Source: Clostridiales bacterium (GTDB taxonomy: Bacteria > Bacillota > Clostridia > Lachnospirales > Lachnospiraceae). Taken from it: a stretch of DNA of 49,842 nt. This document shows, piece after piece, positions 31,334-40,284 of the stretch (the first letter of the stretch is position 1; every line of letters begins with the position of its first letter). Position numbers and translations under genes: made by a program. The notes beneath the pieces were generated by a model. It was not told where the DNA came from and searched no databases. It saw nothing but the letters and a program-made list of their open reading frames with translations. The DNA lies in the NCBI GenBank assembly GCA_012518935.1, contig JAAYRE010000119.1, positions 1-49,842 of the forward strand, read 5' to 3'.

Positions 31334-31511
31334 CGATTTATTGATGGCCTGAGATGCCCGTTCTTCTATCTACATATGATTTTTATAGCAAACGATTTCT
31401 TGGAGAGAGATTGTTTTTTGATATGTTTTATGATTTGATTTGATAAATAGAATTGTTAATTGAAATGAAAAAATAGAAGAGCGGACATCCCAGACCACCA
31501 AAGTTAAATCG
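31334..31511 (-). ncRNA. Predicted structured RNA element in tad operon intergenic space
   Basis: 27-nt arms 31343-31369 / 31473-31499 plus outer CGATTTA/TAAATCG helix; arm differences mostly become G-U on minus strand. Confidence 0.4.
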
Positions 31512-31523
31512 GTGTACATGTCT

Positions 31524-34052
31524 TTAGTAGCTATATTCTGCCTTAAGGATTAAGGGCTCATTTATGTTACCTGTAATGTGTTTTTGAACAAATGAAAAGG
31601 TTGTGAACAAAGGTTTTATACTAAACTTGGCTTCTACCTCGTAAGCGAAGAGACAATTTTCAAAGCTAAACTTACTTCCATAGCGAAGGTTAATATTCTC
31701 CTGAGCCAAATCCATCATGCGATAGGTTAAATCCTTTTCATTGGTTAGATATAAGAATAAGGTTAAAAAGTCATTATATGAAAAACCACCTTCATCCTTG
31801 TAGGAGCTTGCTTCCTTTTTTATCATTTCTCTACTTACTAACAAAATATCTAGGTAATTAAGATCTACTTTCTTTTTTAGAATGGGCAATTCCTTCCCCA
31901 TAAGTAGGGCACAGGCATCCACCAGCGCCGAAACAAATGCCAACAAGACCATTAATATACACTGGGTAATTGATACTAATATGGGAAGCCCTGTAAAACC
32001 TACCAGGACAGATGCTATGGACTTTGCTTCCTTAACCAACTCCTTATCAGTCAGTATAGTTGTAAAATTTAATAGGGTTCTTATTAAAATGATTCTTATT
32101 ATAATTGCCTCAAGGTTATCTTTATCAGTCATCTTACCAAACAAAAGATACTCCCTCTCATATGCTAGGGCTGAGGGTTTATAAGCCTTTGTACTTTCCC
32201 CTGAGCTTGGATATTTATAAAAGTGCTGGCTAATATATTCTTGTATTAGTATGTTTTCTGCAATTTCCTCTAAGGCATCTCCTATTAGGGAACCAATACT
32301 AGCATCACCAAAGCTGCCAAACAACCCTGTCATACCTGAGTCTTTACTTCCTATCTTCATGTTACTAAGAAGAGATGAAAAGGAAAAACCTTGTTCCCCC
32401 TCTAACAAACTGTATATGGTAGACGGAAGATTATCAGGAATTATCTCCTTATTAGATATACTATCCAGATCAATAACCAGACTTAGGATTCCCTCTTCAA
32501 CCAAATTCTTAATACCGTCTATAAAATCCGGGGATTCTTCATTATTTACTACCAAAGTGCTGTAATCAATATTAAGACCTGAAATCTCATAAGACCTAAG
32601 CTTTGTATCTGCACTAATATAACTGTCTTTTGCACTGACAAAATTCATATCTTTTACTAGTTTATCTCCCTCATCAAGATTCTTAATACAGCTTTCTAAC
32701 ACTTCAATATCATAATTCAAGATTTCTTTCATTCGAAGAAAGTCATATCCGGCCTTATTGTCTAATTGATACTGTTTTAACTCTTTAAGATTATCTTCTA
32801 GACTTTCAATAAGCTCCTCATTTAATCCTTCTTTTGCGTTATCAAGGTTTTCTTCATAAGAGATTATCATTGGTTCAGCCTTTTTAGCAGTCTTAATAAT
32901 ATCTTCAAGCTCTGATATAGCCTTATGGGATTGATTTTTGCATTCTGTAGCCAGTGAACGGATTATATCAGACTGAGACCCTATTACATCTATATAATTG
33001 TCTATTTCCTTATTATGAGTTTTGATATCTTTATTAACCTCATCTTTCTCATCCTTAAGGTTAGAGATATCTTTCTTAAGATTCTTAATCTCTTTTTTTA
33101 GAGCCTTTTTACCCTCTTTATCTTTGTTATCCAAATTGGACAGGATCTCCTCTAGCTGCTTTAAAGACTCATTAGCCTCATCTATCTCTTTATCAATCAT
33201 CTGCAAACTATTAACTAGTTGGTCAATTATTACTTCAATCTCAGCTATCTTTATAAAGGCATCTTCTATTACTGAAAAATAAGTTGAAGGATCAACATAT
33301 TGATTTTTTAATGCTTGAAATACCAGATCATTATTAATACCTGTGCTTTCCTTAGTCGGAGTATCATATATTATCCTTTTAACAAAATCTTCATTGGTCT
33401 TAATACTTCCATCCTTATTTCGCTTTATTCCTTTTTTTCCTGTAGAAATACCGTCTATATGTTTCATAAGTGCAAGTATTCCTTCATCAATAGCAACTAG
33501 CTCTTCCTCAAGTTTTAACTTTTCATTATAAAGATAACTAATCTTTTGGGGTTGCTCTAGGAGGGATACTTTATTCAAAAGAAACTCTGCCACATTTCCA
33601 AGTTCTTTATATTTCATATATTCAGTTATTTGATGTATAAACAACTCTCCTTGGTAATCCATAAAAGTTGTTTTACCCAATATATCTACTGAATCAAGAG
33701 TAATCCCATATAAGTCTAGTTGCTTGTTAGCCTTGCCTAAACCCTGCTTGGGCATGAAGGTATAAGACATATAATCTTCCATTTTTGATATTATTTCTAA
33801 CTCCTTATATGTATCCTCACCATAGGAGGAGTCAAGCCCTAGCAGATGATATTCCTCCATAAGAGGTCCATAGAACTCAGCAAGTATAGAATCCATGGAA
33901 GTTGTAAGTGCCCTTTCTGCAAATACTCTGGCTGTAGTCTGTCTTGCCCCCTCAATTATGGTCATTACCAAGGATAAGATCAAAAGTAGTACCAGACTCA
34001 GATATATTGTAATAGATGCCTGATAATACTGGTTGCTTACTCTCTTATCCAT
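31524..34052 (-). CDS. Large TM + coiled-coil protein in tad locus (DUF5702-like)
   Basis: N-terminal ASITIYLSLVLLLILSLVMTIIEGARQTTARVFAERAL resembling TadG/TadE-like N-termini; long coiled coil. Confidence 0.65.
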   Translation of the reverse strand: MDKRVSNQYYQASITIYLSLVLLLILSLVMTIIEGARQTTARVFAERALTTSMDSILAEFYGPLMEEYHLLGLDSSYGEDTYKELEIISKMEDYMSYTFMPKQGLGKANKQLDLYGITLDSVDILGKTTFMDYQGELFIHQITEYMKYKELGNVAEFLLNKVSLLEQPQKISYLYNEKLKLEEELVAIDEGILALMKHIDGISTGKKGIKRNKDGSIKTNEDFVKRIIYDTPTKESTGINNDLVFQALKNQYVDPSTYFSVIEDAFIKIAEIEVIIDQLVNSLQMIDKEIDEANESLKQLEEILSNLDNKDKEGKKALKKEIKNLKKDISNLKDEKDEVNKDIKTHNKEIDNYIDVIGSQSDIIRSLATECKNQSHKAISELEDIIKTAKKAEPMIISYEENLDNAKEGLNEELIESLEDNLKELKQYQLDNKAGYDFLRMKEILNYDIEVLESCIKNLDEGDKLVKDMNFVSAKDSYISADTKLRSYEISGLNIDYSTLVVNNEESPDFIDGIKNLVEEGILSLVIDLDSISNKEIIPDNLPSTIYSLLEGEQGFSFSSLLSNMKIGSKDSGMTGLFGSFGDASIGSLIGDALEEIAENILIQEYISQHFYKYPSSGESTKAYKPSALAYEREYLLFGKMTDKDNLEAIIIRIILIRTLLNFTTILTDKELVKEAKSIASVLVGFTGLPILVSITQCILMVLLAFVSALVDACALLMGKELPILKKKVDLNYLDILLVSREMIKKEASSYKDEGGFSYNDFLTLFLYLTNEKDLTYRMMDLAQENINLRYGSKFSFENCLFAYEVEAKFSIKPLFTTFSFVQKHITGNINEPLILKAEYSY

Positions 34053-34225
34053 TAAAATGTACTAATTGCATTAGTTATCTTAGTAAATATACTGTTTACA
34101 ATAGATGTTAATTGATTTCTAAATATTATGACCAAGCCTACTAAAACAACTAAAATTAATATGATTTCAACAACTCCAATTCCATCTGTTTCTAACATAA
34201 AAATATCTTTAATCTTTTTCTTCAT
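34052..34225 (-). CDS. Flp1-like pilin subunit (57 aa; absent from ORF track)
   Basis: MKKKIKDIFMLETDGIGVVEIILILVVLVGLVIIFRNQLTSIVNSIFTKITNAISTF; TAA overlaps next ATG. Confidence 0.88.
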   Translation of the reverse strand: MKKKIKDIFMLETDGIGVVEIILILVVLVGLVIIFRNQLTSIVNSIFTKITNAISTF

Positions 34226-34285
34226 CACATCTATACTGCCCTAGAAGCAGTTTCTCCCTTCATAATTAATAAACATTCAATAATG

Positions 34286-35782
34286 CTAAATACTAAATGA
34301 TATAAAGGCTGGTATCATAATAATTATAAGTACAATAATGAGCATCATTAGCATTGGCCCAAGAAGCTTTGTTGAAGCCTCCTCTCCAAGTCTTTTTGCT
34401 GTTTCTTTTCTCTCATGAAAGGCTTCCCTTGCCTCCCTCTGGAGTAAATCTACCATGCCCTTATTTCCCTTCTTTAAATTCTGTACAAGCATTGAGCCAA
34501 ACTTCATAAAGGGCAATAAGCCTACTCTCATTCCAAATTGCTCATATGCTTTTGCTTCAGGAATTCCCAACTTAAACTCATTAACAGTCAGTAGCATTTC
34601 CTCATATGCGTATCTTATCTCACCTCCTTTATTATCTGCCGTATGCTTGTAATCCTCAGAAATCTTTATCCAGGCTTGTTTTATAGTCATTCCCGCATTC
34701 ACTAATAGGTTAAATTTATTAATAATTTCTGGATAATCAAGAAGCATTTGATTGTTTCTTAGTTTTATCTTATCTTCTAATTCTTTATCCTTATAAAACC
34801 ACACAAGGGCCGAAGCAAATAACCCCAGTACAAACAGTGAGATAGAGGACGTTGACTCCTGTCTTTCCCATGTGATTAAGTACTTACCTAGACGCTGAGG
34901 AAGATTCCAATTCTTATCTGTTTCTTTAGTTTGTGATGCCTTATCAAGGGTACTCACAAGATCTTTATATAGCTTTTCATCTTTTTCAAAAGTCATGGGC
35001 AATATTGTAATTGGTATGGTGTGCTCTACTTTTTTATCTTGATATTTGAGTATTGCTGTAACTAATGTCTCCACTTTCTCATCACCCATATCCTTATTAT
35101 TTATTTCTCCATCACTGGTAATAAGAAGATAATCCTTGGGTATCCATTCCACCATAATACTGGTTTTGGGAATCTGACTTATAAAGTTCAGTTTCCTATT
35201 AACATGATTTGCATCCTCATTATCCCCTAGCATTTCCCTTTCCAGATAAGGAATAGCTTCCTTTAATACCTCCTTCCATTCTGACTCTGTATATCTTCTC
35301 TCCCTATTTTGTACTATAATTACATCTTCATAGAAATCTTCCTTATCCCTTTCATGCTCCATTCGAAACCTTAATGCCAGGGTCTCATCACCTTGACCAT
35401 CTTCAGGTCTAATAAGCCTGGTATCAAATTTAATAGAATGGGAGCTTCTTTCTATAATTTGGCTTATTAATGAGAAGTTTGAAGATATTAAGATACAAAG
35501 AATAATAATAGATATCTTTTGATACCAGTAAAGTTTTACCTGGATTTCTTGACTATCAGTAAGATGAATGGCTCGTATTTTTTCACTAATATCTGTCCTA
35601 CTTATTAGTTTTTTATCTAATCCTGTCCTAATAAATAGTTGCCTTGTAATAGGATATAGAAAATAAAGACTATATTTCTTTTTATCAATAGCAGTTAACC
35701 CTTCCTTATGATTTTTTCTACTATCTATAAAAAGAATTAGAAATAGAATATTAATAGCAATATTTACATATAACATAATCAT
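34286..35782 (-). CDS. TadC-like type II secretion F-domain protein
   Basis: C-terminal LLDYPEIINKFNLLVNAGMTIKQAWIKI...LLQREAREAFHERKETAKRLGEEASTKLLGPMLMML. Confidence 0.82.
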   Translation of the reverse strand: MIMLYVNIAINILFLILFIDSRKNHKEGLTAIDKKKYSLYFLYPITRQLFIRTGLDKKLISRTDISEKIRAIHLTDSQEIQVKLYWYQKISIIILCILISSNFSLISQIIERSSHSIKFDTRLIRPEDGQGDETLALRFRMEHERDKEDFYEDVIIVQNRERRYTESEWKEVLKEAIPYLEREMLGDNEDANHVNRKLNFISQIPKTSIMVEWIPKDYLLITSDGEINNKDMGDEKVETLVTAILKYQDKKVEHTIPITILPMTFEKDEKLYKDLVSTLDKASQTKETDKNWNLPQRLGKYLITWERQESTSSISLFVLGLFASALVWFYKDKELEDKIKLRNNQMLLDYPEIINKFNLLVNAGMTIKQAWIKISEDYKHTADNKGGEIRYAYEEMLLTVNEFKLGIPEAKAYEQFGMRVGLLPFMKFGSMLVQNLKKGNKGMVDLLQREAREAFHERKETAKRLGEEASTKLLGPMLMMLIIVLIIIMIPAFISFSI

Positions 35783-35787
35783 CTTCC

Positions 35788-36531
35788 TTATACTTTTATG
35801 TCAGTAATTTTATCGATTATATGAAAGGTAATAAGATAAATAACCAAAAGAATTGTCATTAGAAAGGATCCAAAAATGTTATTATATAAGGGATCCAAGA
35901 ATCCTGGAGATGAAATAGATAAGTAGATTAATATACCTAAGGGTACCATCTTCATTATTGAGGCCTCATACTTCTTGGCAGAAATCATACTGATAATCTC
36001 CCTTTTTACCTCGATCTTTTCACTGATTAGGTTGCTGCTTGTTCTAATAATATGAATTAAATCTCCTCCTGTTCTTTTAGCAGTAGAAAAAACCTCTGAA
36101 AAATTAATAATATCCTCCACCTTACTACGATCTCCAAAATCACTTAGAGCCTTTTCTACTGGTATGTTCATCTGAATTCGGTTAACAAGATATGTGAATT
36201 CCTCAATAATCATAGCTCCTTTTGGATACATACGCTTTAAGTCTTTTATAGCTTCAACAAATCCATGCTCTGCACTATATCCTGCACCTAAGGCGGCTGA
36301 TAGGCTATTAATTCCATCACGAAATTCAATGTTTAGTTGCCGTTTTCTTTTTATAACTAAGTCCCCTCTTTGCTTTTTTAAATGTAGAATTATCAAAGGA
36401 CTTAAGAGTATAATTCCCAGAATGTTTTTGTAGAACAATATCCCCAATATAACCACTGCTAGGATACCTTCAAAGATATACCTTATATACTCCTTTATTG
36501 TAAAGTTATATACATCATAATCTTTATTCAT
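35788..36531 (-). CDS. TadB-like type II secretion F-domain protein
   Basis: FRDGINSLSAALGAGYSAEHGFVEAIKDL...FSTAKRTGGDLIHIIRTSSNLISEKIEVKREI. Confidence 0.85.
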   Translation of the reverse strand: MNKDYDVYNFTIKEYIRYIFEGILAVVILGILFYKNILGIILLSPLIILHLKKQRGDLVIKRKRQLNIEFRDGINSLSAALGAGYSAEHGFVEAIKDLKRMYPKGAMIIEEFTYLVNRIQMNIPVEKALSDFGDRSKVEDIINFSEVFSTAKRTGGDLIHIIRTSSNLISEKIEVKREIISMISAKKYEASIMKMVPLGILIYLSISSPGFLDPLYNNIFGSFLMTILLVIYLITFHIIDKITDIKV

Positions 36532-36557
36532 TAATCACGCTCCTTATTTGGATACCC

Positions 36558-37784
36558 CTATAACTTTATTCCTGCACGGCTTAGCTTATCTGTAAACTTA
36601 AGATTTCCTACCTTATTAAGACTTCCTATGATCTTCCCATTTTCTTCTCCTAATTCAATAAATTTATAAAGGGGGTTTAAATAAATCTCACCGTCTTTTA
36701 AGTCTAGGACCTCAGTTATTTCTAGCACTCGCCTTGACTTATCCCTTAGTCTTCCTAGATGAACCACAAGATCTAAGGCAGAAGCTATCTGTCTTCGTAC
36801 AGCCATTAAGGGAATGTCTGCTCCTAAAAGCACCAAAGATTCCAGACGGCTTAACATGTCTGAAGGGGAATTAGCATGTCCTGTTGAAAGAGAACCATCA
36901 TGTCCTGTATTAAGAGCTTGAAGCATGTCTATAGCAGCTTCATCCCTTACCTCTCCCACAATAATTCTATCGGGCCGCATCCTAAGAGAAGTCTTGATTA
37001 AATCTCTAATGGCTATCTGATTATCTCCTTCTGTATTACCATTTCTCACCTCCATTCGTACTAAGTTAGGTATATTGCGAATCTGCAATTCTGCGGAATC
37101 TTCAATTGTTATTATCCGCTCATTATGTGGAATATAATTTGATAACACATTTAGAAATGTTGTTTTACCTGATCCAGTTCCACCACTAATAAATATATTG
37201 TATTTAGAAACAACTAACTTTTCTAAGAAACCTGCTGCCTCGGTGGTTATTGATTCATATTCTATAAGCTGATCTATGGTAATAGGGTTCTCTGGAAATC
37301 TCCTTATGGTTATTACTGGTCCATTTAAAGCAATTGGGGGAAGAACTATATTCACCCTAGACCCATCAGACAAACTAGAATCTACTATTGGGCTAGATGC
37401 ATTTACTATTCGATTAGCCTGAGAAACCATTTGCTGAACCACATCCTCTAACTTTTCATCGGATTCAAAACATTTATCATATCGTGAAATAACACCTTTT
37501 TGCTCAATGAATATATCCTTTGCTCCATTAACCATAATCTCTGTAATAGTAGGATCCTCTATTAGTTCCTGTAGGACATCCAGCTTTCGAATTGAATTAA
37601 ATATATCCTTTCGAAGTCTTCTTTTTTCATTCAAACTGATATAATTTTCTCTGCTTTTTACAACCAATATCTCATCTATGGTCTCAAGTAGCTCTTCATC
37701 TGTAATCTCTGAGGTTAAGTCTATGCTGTCTAGAACCTCCTGTTGAAGCTTTTTCTTTAGCCAACTCATAAGAAATTCTTTCAA
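36558..37784 (-). CDS. TadA/CpaF-family secretion ATPase
   Basis: FISGGTGSGKTTFLNVLS, RMRPDRIIVGEVRDEAAIDMLQALNTGHDGSLSTGHANS. Confidence 0.95.
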   Translation of the reverse strand: MKEFLMSWLKKKLQQEVLDSIDLTSEITDEELLETIDEILVVKSRENYISLNEKRRLRKDIFNSIRKLDVLQELIEDPTITEIMVNGAKDIFIEQKGVISRYDKCFESDEKLEDVVQQMVSQANRIVNASSPIVDSSLSDGSRVNIVLPPIALNGPVITIRRFPENPITIDQLIEYESITTEAAGFLEKLVVSKYNIFISGGTGSGKTTFLNVLSNYIPHNERIITIEDSAELQIRNIPNLVRMEVRNGNTEGDNQIAIRDLIKTSLRMRPDRIIVGEVRDEAAIDMLQALNTGHDGSLSTGHANSPSDMLSRLESLVLLGADIPLMAVRRQIASALDLVVHLGRLRDKSRRVLEITEVLDLKDGEIYLNPLYKFIELGEENGKIIGSLNKVGNLKFTDKLSRAGIKL

Positions 37785-37801
37785 CCCCCTTATGTGAATT
37801 A

Positions 37802-38776
37802 TTAAATAACTTGCTCTGCAAGTTCTATAACCATCTTAGGTAATAGTTCTTTTGTCTCTACAACTGAATTTGACCTAGGAAGCTTTATTAGGCGATACTT
37901 TAAATTATTAACCGAACATCCTAGAAGCTCCATCTGCCTTTCCCATTCCTCTCTGACAAGCCCTTCGTGGTTATCGCCATAGCTAATAATACAAATCTCA
38001 TCACTGTGCCTTAGAATCTCCATAGAAGCTTCTGTATATATACCAAGGTAGAAAATTACTATCTCATACTCTTTATGCTCTTTGAGGCAATCAATAATTC
38101 TTCTGCTATCTTCTTTATTTACTGATAATATGTCAAACCCATGGGTAAGTCCGGATAAATATGATAGCCTTTCAGAATAATTTAAATAGGACTTCATTTT
38201 ATCTATAGGGTCTGTCTTACTTTCTTTTAGGTAATACAAGAACTCCGATAAAGATTGTCCACAATCTTCTTGTCTTGTCATATGGGCTGTAGGTAGCAAT
38301 TCCAAGGGAATAAAAAGAACCTTTCTTATAGAGGATATATACTTTGCCAGAGACCAGGAAAATTCATACTTTTCATCCCCTGTAATTGGGGCAAAGACAG
38401 TCATTATAAGTACATTCCCATCTGATATCTGCCCTCTACTATCTTCTAACTTAGTATATAAAGATAAAACATCTGATATGATTTTACTTGCTGGCTGATA
38501 CTTATAGACGAACCTATTATTATCCTTAGGAAGTCTCTTATCTATACTTAACAAAAAAATGTGTTTAATATTATTGCTATACTCTTCCCAAGCTAAGTCC
38601 TCTCCTCCATACAATAGAATTTCTATTGGTTGGTATTCTAAAAAATCAATTAAATTATCCTTAGTTGTAAATAGTAAAATCTCAAACCCTTCCCAGGCTG
38701 ATTTTTTAAAATACTCCATTAGCCTGGTAGCATACAAAACATCAATGTCATAAATGGCCAACAGCTTGTCCAACAA
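37802..38776 (-). CDS. TadZ/CpaE-like protein with degenerate P-loop
   Basis: First gene of tad operon; VLIMTVFAPITGDEKYEFSWSLAKYIS at the expected P-loop site; proposed TTG start at 38776 after AGGGGGT. Confidence 0.6.
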   Translation of the reverse strand: MLDKLLAIYDIDVLYATRLMEYFKKSAWEGFEILLFTTKDNLIDFLEYQPIEILLYGGEDLAWEEYSNNIKHIFLLSIDKRLPKDNNRFVYKYQPASKIISDVLSLYTKLEDSRGQISDGNVLIMTVFAPITGDEKYEFSWSLAKYISSIRKVLFIPLELLPTAHMTRQEDCGQSLSEFLYYLKESKTDPIDKMKSYLNYSERLSYLSGLTHGFDILSVNKEDSRRIIDCLKEHKEYEIVIFYLGIYTEASMEILRHSDEICIISYGDNHEGLVREEWERQMELLGCSVNNLKYRLIKLPRSNSVVETKELLPKMVIELAEQVI

Positions 38777-38815
38777 TACACCCCCTATCCCTTCTTTTGT
38801 TGAGGATAGGATAAC

Positions 38816-38843
38816 CATATAACATTTTAGAGTTATTTGTCAA
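38816..38843 (-). promoter_or_regulatory. Candidate promoter of tad operon
   Basis: Minus strand TTGACA-N16-TATATG. Confidence 0.4.
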
Positions 38844-38925
38844 TATATTCCTTTGGGTGTCGATTATTTTTGTAAAGACTTAATAAGTTTTGCATGTTAA
38901 GTTAAGCTTTATGCACAATGGTTTT

Positions 38926-39196
38926 CTAAATAGAATAATAATAGGCCAGTCCATAGAGCATTATAAAACCGGGAAGCCCTAATAGGCCATTAGATAAAAT
39001 AGTGATCCCATTAAGACCAACATTAATATTATATCCACCTAGGCCTAAGACAAAATCTAGTAAGCAGATTCCTGCTGTTCCCACACATGCACGAAGCAGA
39101 AAGTTTACTATTCTTTCAGGCTTATGTTTAATTATACTGATAGCAATAAATATAATGCATATGACTATTATTATAGATAAGATAATGTTCTCCATA
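38926..39196 (-). CDS. BofA-family (pro-sigma-K processing inhibitor-like) membrane protein
   Basis: LLRACVGTAGICLLDFVLGLGGYNINVGLNGITILSNGLLGLPGFIMLYGL. Confidence 0.85.
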
Positions 39197-39352
39197 TCAT
39201 GCACCACCACTGCTTTCCCATCATAACTTATAATAGGCCATATGTTATTAATACAACCTATAATATTTATATACGAAATTAACCATATTATTCTAATAAA
39301 AAGAATAAATGGTTAATTTCTTGACTATACTATTAACATAATCCTAGGGAAA

Positions 39353-39592
39353 GTGATGGTGTATATGAAACTGTTATCAAGAAGAAAACGTCCTACAGAG
39401 GATCTTCTTATAAAAGAGATAAATAAGACAAAGCTTGCCTTGGAAGCTGCATATTCTCAGTTCGAATACGTGGTTGACCCGGATTTAATTGATAGCTGCA
39501 TCTATGAGCTTAATGCAATACAAAAAAGATACAAATATTTACTAAAGCAGGCTAAAGCTTCCGATATAAGCTTTATTGAAACAAAATCCTAA
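39353..39592 (+). CDS. YaaL-family (DUF2508) protein
   Basis: LIKEINKTKLALEAAYSQFEYVVDPDLIDSCIYELNAIQKRYKYLLKQAK. Confidence 0.85.
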   Translation: MMVYMKLLSRRKRPTEDLLIKEINKTKLALEAAYSQFEYVVDPDLIDSCIYELNAIQKRYKYLLKQAKASDISFIETKS

Positions 39593-39600
39593 GTATTTTT

Positions 39601-39662
39601 TATATAATAGGACACTTTCTCCTATTATATAAGAAAGGGGCTATCCCATAGCCCCTTTATCA
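39601..39662 (+). terminator. Two consecutive hairpins (terminator region)
   Basis: TATATAATAGG...CCTATTATATA then AAAGGGGCTA-TCCCA-TAGCCCCTTT. Confidence 0.7.
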
Positions 39663-39751
39663 TTTGTACTATATAGATCCTTTTTATCTACATATAGCCT
39701 CTGTACTTTAATTATTTATCATAGGTATATCTCTTTTCTTTAGTATGGCTT

Positions 39752-40231
39752 TTATGCAATAAATCCTCGGCTTTTATTACTGGGATCTATGTACGTTTCA
39801 TTTAGAGTCCCTTTGCCGTAGGTTAAGCCCGCATAAAGTTGCTGAGTATTACGCATAACAGGGCCACTTCTGTCTAATTTACTAACTTCCTTAAATCCTG
39901 TCAATAGTTTGTTTAGAATGGATTTTGCATTACTAAGAGTAAGAGGATCTCTCTTTACTATAGCTGTAATAATATGCTTGTTGGTATATAGGTAAAGGCT
40001 TAGTAAATCGTATGATATTTTATATTTATAATCTAAGGATGCCATTAGTTCGCTAACATACCTTTGTGCACTTTTAAGATCCTTATCAAAAGTTTTTAAA
40101 TCACCTTCTGAATAAGCCATTTTAGCATTATCAATCTTAGCTATGGCCATCTCATAAAGGATTACAATTAACTCGCTTCTTGAAGCTTGAGTTATTCTTG
40201 CAGTAAAGGATTGAATAGCTTCATTATTCAT
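39752..40231 (-). CDS. FliS-like flagellar protein
   Basis: ITQASRSELIVILYEMAIAKIDNAKMAYSEGDLKTFDKDLKSAQRYVSELMASLD; directly downstream of flagellin. Confidence 0.75.
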   Translation of the reverse strand: MNNEAIQSFTARITQASRSELIVILYEMAIAKIDNAKMAYSEGDLKTFDKDLKSAQRYVSELMASLDYKYKISYDLLSLYLYTNKHIITAIVKRDPLTLSNAKSILNKLLTGFKEVSKLDRSGPVMRNTQQLYAGLTYGKGTLNETYIDPSNKSRGFIA

Positions 40232-40246
40232 ATTCTTCTCCCTTTC

Positions 40247-40266
40247 TGCGCAAAAATTTTTGCGCA
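40247..40266. repeat. Perfect 20-bp palindrome between flagellin and fliS-like genes
   Basis: TGCGCAAAAATTTTTGCGCA. Confidence 0.9.
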
Positions 40267-40284
40267 TATCATCAAATCTTTAGA

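Noticed and set aside
33022-33282. Plus-strand ORFs within the 31524-34052 gene
   Set aside because: Ser/Leu-rich antisense ORFs typical of the complement of a Lys/Glu-rich coiled coil
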